Assembly: GCA_041690355.1 (NCBI GenBank)
Contig: JAWLHK010000009.1
Span: 62,001 to 126,000 of the forward strand
Length of the DNA: 64,000 bases
Reading direction: 5' to 3'
Origin: JAWLHK01 sp041690355 [NCBI: bacterium]
Lineage (GTDB): Bacteria; J088; JAWLBW01
The notes beneath the pieces are model-generated. The model searched no databases, was not told the origin of the DNA, and saw only the letters and a list, made by a program, of their open reading frames with translations. The position numbers and the translations under genes were made by a program. Every line of letters begins with the position of its first letter. Within the stretch, counting starts at the first letter, position 1. Below are positions 31,598 through 41,220 of this stretch, piece after piece.

Positions 31598-32779
31598 ATG
31601 GCCGCTGAATTACGTCCGCTCATCCTGCCTACCGAGGCCGATGCCGAGTTGCGCTCCCGCGAGCTCGGCCATCACGGCACGGCGCGCTCCGAGGCGCTGC
31701 GGCTGCGGCGGCGCGCGTTCAAGATTCACGACCTGTCGCCCGATGAAGCGGCGGCGCTGCGCGACGGGGTGCAGGCCCTCGGCGGCGATGCACTTTTCTC
31801 CAGCGCGGGCTCCGAAGCAATCCTGAATCTGGCGGCCGGCCAGCTCCGTGCGCTCGCGGCCCTTGTCTCGAGCGAGGCGGCCCTGGCCACGCGCATCGAG
31901 ACGCTCGCCGACGGCCTCGCCCCCGAACTCTCCTGGGTCGACGGGCAGGGCCGCTCGCTGCTGCGCCCCGCCGGGGTGACCGTCATGGGGGTGCTCAACG
32001 TGACCCCCGACTCCTTCAGCGACGGAGGACGGCACCTCGACCCGATATTGGCCGAAGAGGCCGCTCTGCGCATGGTCGAAGAAGGCGCCGACATCATCGA
32101 CGTCGGCGGCGTATCGACGCGCCCGGGGTCCGAAGCGCCGCCCGAAGCAGAAGAGCTGGCGCGCATCCTGCCGGTGCTCTCGCGCCTCGCCCCGCGCATC
32201 GGCGTACCCCTTTCCGTCGACACGTGGCGCGCGTCCGTCGCCGAGCGCGCCATCGACGCGGGCGCGCGCATCGTCAACGACATTTCCGGATTCACCTTCG
32301 ACCCTGCCCTGGCCGAGGTCTGCGCGCGGCGTGAGGTCGGCGTCGTGCTCATGCACACCCCGTCCCGCCCCGCAGACATGATGGAGCATACGCAATACCG
32401 CGATCTCATCCGCGACGTGCGCCTCTTTCTCGAACAGGCCCTCGAGCGTGCCGCGCATGCGGGCATTGCGTCCGAGCGGGTGGCGCTCGATCCGGGCTTC
32501 GGGTTCGGAAAGACGGCTGACCAGGGATGGGAGATGCTGCGCAGGCTGGGGGAGTTCACGGGAACCGGCCGTCCCCTGCTCGTCGGCGTCAGCCGCAAGA
32601 GCATGTTCCGCGAGGTCCTGGGCGAAGATCGCCCGCCGGCCGATCGCGACGTTGCCAGCGGCGCCGCCGCCATGGCCGCGGCCATGCAGGGCGCGTCGAT
32701 CATCCGCACCCACCAGGTGCGCATTACCCGCGACTGTCTGGCGGTGGCCGGCAGGCTCGCCGTTTACCCGAGGCTGTAA
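31598..32779 (+). CDS. folP: Dihydropteroate synthase with N-terminal extension
   Basis: Condenses p-aminobenzoate with the pterin pyrophosphate in folate synthesis. The catalytic TIM barrel (from about 125) has VMGVLNVTPDSFSDGG, DVGGVSTRPGS, SVDTWRA, IVNDISGF and DPGFGFGKT. At 393 residues it is about 110 longer than the minimal enzyme. The extension (LRSRELGHHGTARSEAL) also occurs, as far as I recall, in related deltaproteobacterial homologues. The ATG has a CCAGGAG upstream. It leads the folP-cdaA-cdaR-ligase-glmM run; folK lies elsewhere at 47003. Confidence 0.93.
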   Translation: MAAELRPLILPTEADAELRSRELGHHGTARSEALRLRRRAFKIHDLSPDEAAALRDGVQALGGDALFSSAGSEAILNLAAGQLRALAALVSSEAALATRIETLADGLAPELSWVDGQGRSLLRPAGVTVMGVLNVTPDSFSDGGRHLDPILAEEAALRMVEEGADIIDVGGVSTRPGSEAPPEAEELARILPVLSRLAPRIGVPLSVDTWRASVAERAIDAGARIVNDISGFTFDPALAEVCARREVGVVLMHTPSRPADMMEHTQYRDLIRDVRLFLEQALERAAHAGIASERVALDPGFGFGKTADQGWEMLRRLGEFTGTGRPLLVGVSRKSMFREVLGEDRPPADRDVASGAAAMAAAMQGASIIRTHQVRITRDCLAVAGRLAVYPRL

Positions 32780-33553
32780 GTGGATTTCCTGACGAACCCG
32801 GCATACTGGAAGGACTGGGAGTGGCTGCGCGACGCCTTCGACATCTTTCTCGTCGCCTACCTGGTCTACACGGCCATTCTGCTCATCCGCGGCACGCGCG
32901 CCGTGCAGATGCTCATCGGCCTGTTCGTCGTGGTGCTCGCCTATCTGGCCTCGCAGGCGGTGGGGCTCGTGACCCTCAACTGGCTGCTCACGAACGTCAT
33001 CAACTACCTGGTGCTGATCATCATCATTCTGTTCCAGCACGACATCCGCCGGGCCTTGACCCAGTTCGGACGCAATCCCTTCTTCTCGCAGGGAAACATC
33101 GAGGCACCGGCCCTGATTGAAGAAATCGTCATGGCCTGCGTGCTCATGGCCAACCGGCGCATCGGCGCCCTTCTCGCCATCGAGCGCAAGACGGGCCTGA
33201 ACAATTATGCGGAACTGGGGGTCGCTCTCGACGCCGAGATCAGCAAGGAGCTGCTCCTCAGCATCTTCTCGCCGCGCACGCCGCTGCACGACGGTTCGGT
33301 CATCATCCAGCACGGCCGCATCGCCGCCGCCGGCAGCTTTCTGCCGCTCACGGTCGACCCCGAAGTGCCCAAGAGTCTCGGCACGCGCCACCGCGCGGCG
33401 CTCGGGCTGACCGAAGAGTCAGACGCCGTCGTCATCGTCGTCAGCGAAGAACTGGGCGCCATCAGCCTCGTCGTCGAGGGGAGCATCCGCCACAACCTCG
33501 ACAGCACGACGCTGCGCGCCGAACTGCAACAGCTTCTCGGGGTGCGCCGATGA
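32780..33553 (+). CDS. cdaA: Diadenylate cyclase CdaA
   Basis: Membrane enzyme that makes cyclic di-AMP from two ATP, controlling turgor, ion transport and wall synthesis. The 257-residue protein has three membrane helices (about 17-35, 42-65 and 70-90) and then the DAC (DisA_N) domain with LHDGSVII (DGS at 171-173) and GTRHRAA (RHR at 203-205). The usual DGA is DGS here, a small change that should still bind ATP. The GTG start follows the folP stop directly, and the 3' end overlaps cdaR by 4 bases. The cdaA-cdaR-glmM grouping is the well-known control unit for this enzyme. Confidence 0.94.
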   Translation: MDFLTNPAYWKDWEWLRDAFDIFLVAYLVYTAILLIRGTRAVQMLIGLFVVVLAYLASQAVGLVTLNWLLTNVINYLVLIIIILFQHDIRRALTQFGRNPFFSQGNIEAPALIEEIVMACVLMANRRIGALLAIERKTGLNNYAELGVALDAEISKELLLSIFSPRTPLHDGSVIIQHGRIAAAGSFLPLTVDPEVPKSLGTRHRAALGLTEESDAVVIVVSEELGAISLVVEGSIRHNLDSTTLRAELQQLLGVRR

Positions 33554-34470
33554 GTTCTGCCTGGAAAGACCGGCTGCGCTCGGCCGTCACGCACAATGCG
33601 TTGCTCAAGGTCATCAGCATCATCATCGCCTTTCTGCTCTGGGCCTTTCTCATGCTCGAGAAGAAGAGCGAGATCGCCCTCTCGGTTCCGATCCGGGTCG
33701 AGAATACGCCTGAAGAGCTGGTCATGGTGCAGCCGCCGCCCGACGACCTGCGCGTCGTCCTGCGCGGGAGCCGCACGCAGCTCAGCGCCATCAGCGAGCG
33801 GATCAACCCTTACCGTATCGATCTGTCGGGCGCGAATGCCGGCGAAAACGCGTTCGACATCATTCCCGACAAGATTGATCTGCCGCGCGGCCTGCAGATC
33901 GTGCACGTAAGCCCGAGCCAGTTCACGCTGCGGCTCGCCCCGGTCATCGAGCGGCGTCTGCCGGTGCACGTCCGCTTCCGCGGCAGCCTGCCCGCCGGAT
34001 ACCGGATGACGAGCTACACCGTCGATCCCGAGACGGTCACCATCGAGGGGGCACGTAACGAGCTCGAGTCGCTGCGCTTCATCGAGACGGAACCGATCGA
34101 TCTGGATACGATCCGCGGAAACTCGCAGTTCGAGGTCCAGCTTTCGCTCAGCCGGCTGCACATCGTGAGCGTGACCACCCAGCAGGTTCGCGTGCTCCTC
34201 GACGTCGAAGAGATCCAGACGACGCGCACGTTCAAGAACGTGCCGGTCCAGATCCCCGAAGGCTACCGGGCGCGGGGGCGCGATCGCATCAGCGTGACCG
34301 TAGCCGGCCCCCAGCACCTGCTCCAGGAGATGAGCCGCGACGACCTGCGCGCCACGCTGACGCCTCCGGCCCGCCCCGGCCGGGCCCGGCTCGAAATCGC
34401 GGTCGAAACGCCGCCGCGGGTCTCGGTCGACAGTCTCTCACCCGGCACCCTCGAGGTACTTCCCAAGTGA
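33550..34470 (+). CDS. cdaR: YbbR-domain protein, CdaA regulator-like
   Basis: A 306-residue single-pass membrane protein (helix about 15-35, LLKVISIIIAFLLWAFLML) with an extracytoplasmic region of about three YbbR repeats. In Firmicutes the equivalent protein binds CdaA and tunes c-di-AMP synthesis. The assignment here rests on that neighbourhood and the YbbR pattern (VPIRVENTPEELV, then VHVRFRGSLPAGYR, then VPVQIPEGYRARG). It overlaps cdaA upstream (ATGA) and the ligase gene downstream (GTGA). Confidence 0.88.
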   Translation: MSSAWKDRLRSAVTHNALLKVISIIIAFLLWAFLMLEKKSEIALSVPIRVENTPEELVMVQPPPDDLRVVLRGSRTQLSAISERINPYRIDLSGANAGENAFDIIPDKIDLPRGLQIVHVSPSQFTLRLAPVIERRLPVHVRFRGSLPAGYRMTSYTVDPETVTIEGARNELESLRFIETEPIDLDTIRGNSQFEVQLSLSRLHIVSVTTQQVRVLLDVEEIQTTRTFKNVPVQIPEGYRARGRDRISVTVAGPQHLLQEMSRDDLRATLTPPARPGRARLEIAVETPPRVSVDSLSPGTLEVLPK

Positions 34471-36512
34471 ACCGTGTCCTCCTCTTCGCGGCCCCGATTC
34501 TGCTCGCGCTGACGCCGCTTTTCTTTATCGGTCAGGACCTGCAGTACAGCCGGTGGATCGTTCTCGCTCTCGCCGCCGGGGTCGCCTGGATCACGCGCCC
34601 GCTCGACCGCCGCTCACGCACCCTGACGCTGCTGCTCGCGTTCGGCCCGCTCTGGGCGATCGTCTCCTGGGGCGTGCACGGTTTTCCGCTCTCGGGCCTG
34701 CTCTGGACGGCCCAGCTCGTCTGCGGCACGCTGCTCGTCGCCGCCCTGCTGCACGATCGGCGCCCTGAAGACTACCTGATCCCCTGGATCGTCGGCATCG
34801 CCGGCGCATCGGTCTACGGCCTGCTCCAGGCAGGAGACCTCGCGGCTGCGCCGCGCGACGCTTACGGAAGCTCTGATCCGGCCTCGGTCTTCGGCCTGAG
34901 CAATTTCGCCGCCGAGACGCTCGTTCTCTCGATCCCGCTCGCCGTTGCCGTCTTTCTGCGCGCGCGGCAGCCCTGGATGCGGGGCATCGTGCTGGTGGCC
35001 GCTGTTGTCATGTCTGCTTATCTCGCCGCGGCCGAAAGCCGCGCGGGGTGGGTCGCCGGAGCGGCTCTTCTGGCGACCGTCCTGCTGGCCTGGCGCCCCC
35101 CCAACCGTCGGCTCTACTGGGGCGCGGTGGCGGCGGCGGCGATCTTCCTCGGCGCCGTGGCCTGGCTCGGCCCGCACCAGTTCGACTACTTCCGCGGCGC
35201 GCGCGATCCGAGCATCAGCTTCCGCATCGAAGCGTGGAAGGCGGCCCGCGAGATGGCTATCGAGCAGCCGGTGCTCGGGGCGGGGCCGGGAGGATTCTAC
35301 GGCAGCATCGGCCGCTTCGCCTCGCCGGCGCTGACGGCGGCCTCTTCGGCGGTCAACCGTTCGGTTCACCATCCGCACAACGAATATCTGGCGTTTCTCA
35401 CGCAGCTCGGCATCCCCGGCGCCGTCTGGCTCCTGGGGGTTCTGCTCACCCTCATCTTCGTCATGCTGCGCCGCGGGTCTCCCTGGCAGGCCGCGGGCGT
35501 GGTCGCGGCCATGGTGATCTCGCTTTTCGCTTTTCCCCTCCAGCAGGCCTCGTTCTGGGCTGCCTTTGCTCTGCTTGCCGGAACGGGAGTACGCCGGCGT
35601 ATGGGGGGCGACCTCGAGGATACCGAAGCGCTCCCCCTCTTCGCCACCCTGCGCCCCATGGTAGTCGTGCTGCTCCTGGGCCTGACGGTGCTGCTTACGA
35701 TTCGCACCGCGGCCAATATCGACGCCCGTGAAGCGGTCGTGCTTCTCGAGCAGGCGCGCAGTGCGTCACCCGAGCAGGCGGCTCTGCTGCGCGGGCGCGC
35801 CACCGAACACCTGCGCCAGTCTCTCTCGCGCTGGCCGGCCGACCCCGAGGCCAATTTCAATCTCGCGCTGGCGACGCGCGCCGAGAGCGAGTACCGCGAA
35901 CATCTCGAGAAGTACGTACAACTCGTTCCGGGCGACCCGCGCGCCCGCATTCTGCTCGCGCGCTCGGTCGAGCGCGGGGGCGATCGGCCGGCGGCCATCC
36001 GCATGCTGCGCGACATGCTGGCCGATTTTCACTACCCGCCGGCCGAAGTCTATCATCACCTGATTTCGCTCTACTCGGCCGACCGCGATTACACCCAGGC
36101 GCGCGGCCTCGCCGAGCAGGGGCTCGCCCGCAATCCGGACGATCGCCAGCTGCTGCTCGACCAGGCCGACGTCCTGCGCCTCGCGGGGAAAACGGACCTT
36201 GCATTGCCGATCTACCGCAAGCTGCTCCAGGGAGACGCGCGCGAGCCCGCCGTGCTGCTTCGCGCCGGGCTTGCCTTCGGCGACGCAGGGCTCTACGATG
36301 AAGCCAGAGACGCCTTCACGCGCGGCGCCGAGCTGGCGCCCCGCGAGGCGATCTTCCGCGTCTATCTGGCGCAGCTCGCCTTCGCCGCGGACGACCCGGC
36401 CACGGCTCGCCGGCATCTGACCGACGCGCTGCAGGCCGATCCCAATCTGCGGCTGCGGCTGTCCGCAGACGCGCCCGAACTGCTTCCGCTGCTCAAGGAC
36501 CTCACGGAATAA
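34467..36512 (+). CDS. O-antigen ligase/Wzy-like membrane protein with TPR tail
   Basis: A 681-residue protein with about 12 membrane helices in the first 420 residues and a soluble tetratricopeptide tail (about 430-675). The large loop has [25 protein letters not shown] and [18 protein letters not shown], the region typical of O-antigen ligases and polymerases (PF04932). It should join or polymerise a surface glycan. The TPRs ([38 protein letters not shown]) suggest a partner-binding arm. It overlaps cdaR by 4 bases and ends 7 bases before glmM, so it sits inside the c-di-AMP/glmM operon, which is unusual. Confidence 0.85.
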   Translation: MNRVLLFAAPILLALTPLFFIGQDLQYSRWIVLALAAGVAWITRPLDRRSRTLTLLLAFGPLWAIVSWGVHGFPLSGLLWTAQLVCGTLLVAALLHDRRPEDYLIPWIVGIAGASVYGLLQAGDLAAAPRDAYGSSDPASVFGLSNFAAETLVLSIPLAVAVFLRARQPWMRGIVLVAAVVMSAYLAAAESRAGWVAGAALLATVLLAWRPPNRRLYWGAVAAAAIFLGAVAWLGPHQFDYFRGARDPSISFRIEAWKAAREMAIEQPVLGAGPGGFYGSIGRFASPALTAASSAVNRSVHHPHNEYLAFLTQLGIPGAVWLLGVLLTLIFVMLRRGSPWQAAGVVAAMVISLFAFPLQQASFWAAFALLAGTGVRRRMGGDLEDTEALPLFATLRPMVVVLLLGLTVLLTIRTAANIDAREAVVLLEQARSASPEQAALLRGRATEHLRQSLSRWPADPEANFNLALATRAESEYREHLEKYVQLVPGDPRARILLARSVERGGDRPAAIRMLRDMLADFHYPPAEVYHHLISLYSADRDYTQARGLAEQGLARNPDDRQLLLDQADVLRLAGKTDLALPIYRKLLQGDAREPAVLLRAGLAFGDAGLYDEARDAFTRGAELAPREAIFRVYLAQLAFAADDPATARRHLTDALQADPNLRLRLSADAPELLPLLKDLTE

Positions 36513-36519
36513 CTGCATC

Positions 36520-37887
36520 ATGAGCGAGACCCGCAAACTCTTCGGCACCGACGGCATCCGCGGCGTCGCCAACCAGGATCCGATTACCGTCGAAATGGCC
36601 CTGCGCATCGGCCAGGCCGCTGCCGTGGCGTTCCGCAACGCCGACCGGCGCCACCGGGTCGTCATCGGCAAGGACACGCGCCTTTCGGGCTACATGCTCG
36701 AAACGGCCCTCTCGGCCGGCCTCTCGAGCATGGGGGTCGACGTGCTTCTCGTGGGTCCGCTTCCGACTCCGGGGATCGCCTTCATCACGGCGAGCATGCG
36801 CGCAGATGCGGGGATCGTCATCAGCGCCAGCCACAATCCCTTTCAGGACAACGGCATCAAGTTCTTCGCCGCCGACGGCTTCAAGCTCCCCGACGAGAGA
36901 GAGGCCGAAATCGAGCGGCTGATCTTCAGCGATTCGCTGACCGATTACCGGGCCGCGCCGACCGAGATCGCCAAGGCGTTCAAGATTGAAGATGCGCGCG
37001 GACGCTACGTCCAGTTCCTCAAGAACTCCCTCCCCCGCGAGCGCACGCTCGACGGCCTCAAAATTGTCGTCGACTGCGGACACGGCGCGACTTACCGCGT
37101 CGCCCCGAAAGTCTTCGAGGAGCTGGGGGCCGACGTCATCACCCTGGGCGTCTCGCCCAACGGCCGCAACATCAACGAAGGATGCGGCGCGCTCCATCCC
37201 GAAACCTGCGCAGAAGCGGTGCGCCGCCACGGCGCGCAGGTGGGTATCGCGCTCGACGGCGACGGCGATCGTGTGATTTTCGTCGACGAAACCGGCGAAG
37301 TCGTCGACGGCGACGAAATCATGGCCGTCTTCGCCACACATCTGATGAAGCGGGGCAAGCTCAAGCACAATACGCTGGTCACGACGGTCATGAGCAACAT
37401 GGGTCTCGACCTGTGCATCCGCGAAGCGGGCGGCCGCGTCGAAAAGACGGCGGTCGGCGACCGGTACGTCGTGGAGCGGATGCGCCGCGGCGGCTTCAAT
37501 GTCGGCGGAGAGCAGAGCGGCCACCTGGTCTTTCTCGACTGGGCGACCACGGGCGACGGCATCTGCAGCGCGCTGCAGCTCGTGAACGTCATGCTCGAAC
37601 GCCGTAAGCCGCTCTCGGAGCTGAAGAAGGTGATGACCCGTCTGCCCCAGGTATTGCTCAATGCCGAAGTGGGCGAGAAGCGCCCGCTCGAGACGCTGCC
37701 CGCAGTACAAAAGGTCATCCGCGAAGTCGAGCACCGGCTGGGCGACAAAGGGCGCGTGCTGGTTCGCTACTCCGGCACCGAGAACAAGGTGCGCGTCATG
37801 CTCGAGGGAGAGCACGAAGATGCCATCCGCGCAGACGCGCAGGCGATTCTTGACGTCATCGTGACGACCCTGGGCGCGCCGGTCTAG
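36520..37887 (+). CDS. glmM: Phosphoglucosamine mutase
   Basis: Converts glucosamine-6-phosphate to glucosamine-1-phosphate for UDP-GlcNAc, feeding peptidoglycan and lipopolysaccharide. All four signature regions of the 455-residue enzyme are present: the catalytic phosphoserine loop ISASHNP (Ser104), the metal loop DGDGDR, the sugar-specificity loop GEQSGH and the phosphate-binding [12 protein letters not shown]. It ends the folP-cdaA-cdaR-ligase-glmM run. In other bacteria GlmM and CdaA interact directly, which makes the position meaningful. Confidence 0.96.
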   Translation: MSETRKLFGTDGIRGVANQDPITVEMALRIGQAAAVAFRNADRRHRVVIGKDTRLSGYMLETALSAGLSSMGVDVLLVGPLPTPGIAFITASMRADAGIVISASHNPFQDNGIKFFAADGFKLPDEREAEIERLIFSDSLTDYRAAPTEIAKAFKIEDARGRYVQFLKNSLPRERTLDGLKIVVDCGHGATYRVAPKVFEELGADVITLGVSPNGRNINEGCGALHPETCAEAVRRHGAQVGIALDGDGDRVIFVDETGEVVDGDEIMAVFATHLMKRGKLKHNTLVTTVMSNMGLDLCIREAGGRVEKTAVGDRYVVERMRRGGFNVGGEQSGHLVFLDWATTGDGICSALQLVNVMLERRKPLSELKKVMTRLPQVLLNAEVGEKRPLETLPAVQKVIREVEHRLGDKGRVLVRYSGTENKVRVMLEGEHEDAIRADAQAILDVIVTTLGAPV

Positions 37888-37908
37888 GCGCGCGGCGCGG
37901 GCGGGCTC

Positions 37909-37930
37909 TTCGTTTTTCGTTTTGCGTTCG
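37909..37930. repeat. Short T-rich fragment of the dispersed intergenic element
   Basis: CTTCGTTTTTCGTTTTGCG after glmM resembles the T-rich half of the elements at 17251-17313 and 48180-48240, without the C-rich half. Confidence 0.35.
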
Positions 37931-38031
37931 GCACGGGCGGGATACTTCGTGGTTCCGCGCCCTCCCTGCTCTGACTGTGCGCGGCGAAGATCGAGATGCG
38001 GTACAACCGACCCGGTACCAGGAGAACCGCC

Positions 38032-39552
38032 GTGCGCGAAGCGATCCGTCTGATCATCATTCAAGCGTTCTGTAATCAGGCCGCCATCGCCCACGGCTAC
38101 GGCTATGCCCTGCTCTCCATTCTGCCGGGCATGGCAGAACCCGAACGCGCGACGATGATCCGCTGGCTGCAGTGGACGTCCATCGGCTCGACGCTGCTCG
38201 TCACGCCCATCCTCATCGCCATGCTCCTGCCCGTCGCCACCGCGCTTGCGCGCAAGGGGAACCTTTCTGCGGAACGGTTGCAGGGTGCGCGGCGCCGCGC
38301 GCTCAATCTTCCCGTGCTCATGACCCGCCTGACCAACTGGGCCTGGTACGGCGCCGCCTTCTCGCTGCCGATCTACCTGCACCTCGCCGGCCGTGAAATG
38401 CCCTTCGTCACCACCGCCCACGTCATGGCCGTGACCATGTTGATCGGATCGGTCGCGTCGACGTTCGTTTTTTACCTTGCCGAACGCAGCCTTCGTACGC
38501 GCGTCGTTCCGCGGCTGCTCCCCGACGGCGGCGTCTTTGCCGTTCCTGGGGTCATCGTGACGTCACTCGGCTTCAAGATCCTCATGCTGCTCGTGCTCGT
38601 CTGCGTGCTTCCGGTGGTCGTCCTGACCCTGGCCGCGTGGTCGGGGGCGGTACGGCCGGCGGCCGTGTTCTACGTGGGGATCTCGTTCGTCGTCTTCGGG
38701 GCCATCCAGGGCTGGCTCATCACGCGCAGCATTGCCGCGCCGGTGCGCACCCTGGTGCGAGAAATGAAGCGCGTGCGCGATGAGGATTTCACCGCACAGG
38801 CCCCCGTCGTTTCTCCCGACGAACTGGGACAGCTCGCCGACGGCTTCAACCGCATGACCGCCGGCCTGCGGCAGGCCGAATTTGTGAAGGACACCTTCGG
38901 CCGCTACGTGACGAGCCAGGTGCGCGACGAGATTCTCGGCGGCAAAATTCACCTCGGCGGCGAGCGGCGCGAGGTCACCGTACTCTTCAGCGACATCCGG
39001 GGCTTCACGGCATTCTCCGAAAGGCAGTCCCCCGAAGATACGGTGGCCTTCCTGAACGCCTATCTGGAGCGGATGGTCACCATCATCGTCGAAGAGGGGG
39101 GCACCGTCGACAAGTTCATCGGCGACGCCATTCTCGCGTCCTTCGGCGTGCCGCTTGCGCGCGAAGACGACCCGTTGCGGGCGGTGCGCGCAGCGCAGCG
39201 CATGCTGGCCGCCGTCGACGACATGAACGCCCACGCCGGGGGAACCGCGGTTCCGCTGCAAATCGGCATCGGCATCCACAGCGGGCCCGTCGTCGTGGGC
39301 AACATCGGCTCGGCCCGCAAGATGGAGTACACGATCATCGGCGACACCGTGAATACGGCCTCGCGCATCGAGCAGCTCACCAAGGAGCTCGGCGCGTCCC
39401 TGCTGATTTCCGAGGAAACGTGGCGGCGCGTGGCCGCCGACGTGCAGGCCGAGCCGCTCGCGCCGGTGGCCGTGAAAGGCAAGCGCGAGAAGCTGCAGCT
39501 GTATGCCGTGGCGGGCATGGCGCTACGGCCGGAACCTTCGCGTATCCTCTGA
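38032..39552 (+). CDS. Membrane class III adenylate cyclase with HAMP domain
   Basis: A 506-residue signalling enzyme. It has about six membrane helices (to about 235), a HAMP domain (about 240-290, LITRSIAAPVRTLVREM, then DELGQLADGFNRM) and a class III cyclase domain. The domain keeps the metal Asps in FSDIRGF (Asp321) and FIGDAIL (Asp365). The Lys of DKFIGD and the Asp of IIGDTVNTASR match the adenine-selecting pair, so cAMP is the likely product. The GTG at 38032 is preferred because AGGAG lies 8 bases before it; an ATG at 37996 would add 12 residues. The input signal is unknown. Confidence 0.88.
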   Translation: MREAIRLIIIQAFCNQAAIAHGYGYALLSILPGMAEPERATMIRWLQWTSIGSTLLVTPILIAMLLPVATALARKGNLSAERLQGARRRALNLPVLMTRLTNWAWYGAAFSLPIYLHLAGREMPFVTTAHVMAVTMLIGSVASTFVFYLAERSLRTRVVPRLLPDGGVFAVPGVIVTSLGFKILMLLVLVCVLPVVVLTLAAWSGAVRPAAVFYVGISFVVFGAIQGWLITRSIAAPVRTLVREMKRVRDEDFTAQAPVVSPDELGQLADGFNRMTAGLRQAEFVKDTFGRYVTSQVRDEILGGKIHLGGERREVTVLFSDIRGFTAFSERQSPEDTVAFLNAYLERMVTIIVEEGGTVDKFIGDAILASFGVPLAREDDPLRAVRAAQRMLAAVDDMNAHAGGTAVPLQIGIGIHSGPVVVGNIGSARKMEYTIIGDTVNTASRIEQLTKELGASLLISEETWRRVAADVQAEPLAPVAVKGKREKLQLYAVAGMALRPEPSRIL

Positions 39553-39593
39553 GGACGACTCGGGAGCGCCTCGCTTCCTGGGCTCTCCCTCGC

Positions 39594-39962
39594 CTAAGAA
39601 GGCGGAAGACGCCTCGCAAGCAGCCCTATCGGAATCAGGGCCATTCCATAGAAACCGATGTTCACCACGAAGGTCAGCCACCTGAGTTCTCCGGGCATCG
39701 GCTCGCTGACCACGAAGTCCCACAAGTAGAATCCGATGCACAGCAGGATCGTTCCGACGCCCAGCAGCGCGCCGCTCTGAATTCGCAGGCGGATACGCTC
39801 GGCGGCGACCCCGGCCATCGGAACTACAAGACCACCAAAGAGCACAAAGGGCCGAATCTGCTCCCATGTGAGAGTATCGGCAAGCCGAGCGTAGTTCAAA
39901 AGCCCAACGACATGGAGTGCAGCTACGGCGATGAGGATGAGTATGTTCAGGATACGCAGCAT
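39594..39962 (-). CDS. Four-helix membrane protein, paralogue B
   Basis: A 122-residue protein with four membrane helices. It shares with the product of 40177-40545 the pattern AAExIRxRxxxGxLxGxGTxL followed by LWDFxVxxP. Function unknown. Base composition is visibly less GC-rich than the flanking genes, with more A/T-ending codons such as ATA and ATT. It lies in a short minus-strand run with its paralogue, and a possible small gene lies between them. Confidence 0.65.
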   Translation of the reverse strand: MLRILNILILIAVAALHVVGLLNYARLADTLTWEQIRPFVLFGGLVVPMAGVAAERIRLRIQSGALLGVGTILLCIGFYLWDFVVSEPMPGELRWLTFVVNIGFYGMALIPIGLLARRLPPS

Positions 39963-40063
39963 TGCCGAATAGCCGATCTTGCCATGACGATACTATTCGT
40001 CAGGTGCCCAAGCCCTGTACCCTTCACGGCACCGCATCTCAATGCGTTCGTTTACCGACTTAG

Positions 40064-40180
40064 TCACCCGGTCGGAATAGACCAGAAGAAGATTGGTACG
40101 CTGCTGACAGGCAGGCATCCGAGAACCAGCACCATGTATAGACCTGTTAGTATGGTCCGGCCGGAACTCTTCATCCTCAT
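40064..40180 (-). CDS. Possible small membrane or signal-bearing peptide, maybe frameshifted
   Basis: A 38-codon frame begins at an ATG that overlaps the stop of the upstream paralogue (ATGA), so it could be translationally coupled. It starts MRMKSSGRTILTG, runs into a hydrophobic stretch (LYMVLVLGCLPVSSVPIFF) that looks like a signal peptide, and stops at 40064-40066. One frame shift back by one base would continue it through VTKSVNERIEMRCREGY and stop at 39993-39995, giving a protein of about 60 residues. The true gene may therefore span 39993-40180 and be broken or mis-sequenced. Confidence 0.3.
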   Translation of the reverse strand: MRMKSSGRTILTGLYMVLVLGCLPVSSVPIFFWSIPTG

Positions 40181-40545
40181 GCTGTCGGCTCCTGTCGTGC
40201 GTACACCGCCATGAGAATCGTCGGAATTCCAAAAAGACCGAGAACCAAGACCCCGTTTGCATAGGGTGGAGCAGCCGGATCCGGCACACGCACTGCAAAA
40301 TCCCAGAGGTTGAGCCCCAGGCAGCAGAGTAACGTCCCAATTCCAACCAGTACGCCCATGCGCAATCTGCGCCGAATGAGCTCAGCCGCTCCTCCCGCGA
40401 GAAAAACAACCGCGAACCCGAACGCAACATTTGGAAAAGCCTCCTGACCCCTCGATGCTCCCAGGAACGGAAGATGGTAGGCTGCAAAAAGCCCATGGAC
40501 TGCCGCGAGAGCAGTGAGCGTCAGAATATTTGCGCGTCTCAGCAT
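40177..40545 (-). CDS. Four-helix membrane protein, paralogue A
   Basis: A 122-residue protein with four membrane helices, paralogous to the product of 39594-39962 (shared AAELIRRRLRMGVLVGIGT and LWDFAV). Function unknown. It is the first gene of the islet. A possible minus-strand promoter (TTGCGC, 18 bases, TAATGT) can be read in the 233-base gap upstream at about 40600-40630. That gap is otherwise empty and relatively AT-rich. Confidence 0.65.
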   Translation of the reverse strand: MLRRANILTLTALAAVHGLFAAYHLPFLGASRGQEAFPNVAFGFAVVFLAGGAAELIRRRLRMGVLVGIGTLLCCLGLNLWDFAVRVPDPAAPPYANGVLVLGLFGIPTILMAVYARQEPTA

Positions 40546-40712
40546 CTTCTCTCATCCCATGAGCGAACCCGGGCTCCCTATCGCAAATCCTAACATTAGC
40601 AGAGGCTGGACCTCACGCGCAATGCTAAGCGAAGTGAAAACGATGACAACTGCGAAACCGGACTCCAGGCCGAATGCCTTCTACTGGATACAACAGGGAT
40701 ACCCCGCCCAAG

Positions 40713-40747
40713 AAAAAACGGCGCCACCCCAAAGGATGCGCCGTTTT
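40713..40747 (-). terminator. Rho-independent terminator after the bactofilin gene
   Basis: A 10-bp stem (AAAACGGCGC at 40715-40724 paired with GCGCCGTTTT at 40738-40747) closes a 13-base loop. On the minus strand it leads into six Ts (40713-40718). It lies 32 bases past the bactofilin stop and should end the parA-parB-bactofilin transcript. The four Ts on the other strand are too few for strong plus-strand action. Confidence 0.8.
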
Positions 40748-40778
40748 CCGCTGCGCGTGGGGAGTCGGCCCCCGGCGC

Positions 40779-41204
40779 TCACGCGTTGATGACGTGCTCG
40801 AATTCGCGGTACACGCCTTCCATGCGCACGTTGCCCTCGAGGATGACCCCTTCGGTCACAATCAGGGTCGGCGCGATGAGCGTGCCGTAGAACTTGGCCG
40901 GCGCCTGCACATGGACGCGCTCGCGCGCCTTCAGCTCGCCGCGGAAGGTGCCCGAGATGACGGCCGAGCCGACCTCGACGTTTCCCTCGACTTCGCCGCT
41001 CTCGCCGATGACCAGCTTGTCCTGGCTGAAGATGTCGCCGACAAATTTGCCGTCGATGCGCACGGTGCCCTCAAAGGAGAGCTTCCCCTCGAAGCGGGTA
41101 CCCTTGTCGAGAAACGCGTTGACCGATGGGCCTTCGCTCACCGTCACGCCGGTCACCCGTTCGAAAATCCCTGAGCTTTCGCCCTTTTCTCGTTTGCCCA
41201 ACAT
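40779..41204 (-). CDS. Bactofilin
   Basis: A 141-residue bactofilin (PF04519) that should polymerise into a cytoskeletal filament. A short charged N-terminal tail is followed by a right-handed beta-helix of regular turns, such as GTRFEGKLSFEGTVRIDGKF, then GEVEGNVEVGSAVISG and TEGVILEGNVRME. AGGAAGGAG precedes the ATG. It follows parB by 16 bases. In Myxococcus bactofilins help position the ParABS machinery, and the neighbourhood suggests a similar role. It may also serve wall shaping together with the upstream PBP1A. Confidence 0.92.
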   Translation of the reverse strand: MLGKREKGESSGIFERVTGVTVSEGPSVNAFLDKGTRFEGKLSFEGTVRIDGKFVGDIFSQDKLVIGESGEVEGNVEVGSAVISGTFRGELKARERVHVQAPAKFYGTLIAPTLIVTEGVILEGNVRMEGVYREFEHVINA

Positions 41205-41220
41205 GGACTCCTTCCTCTCT

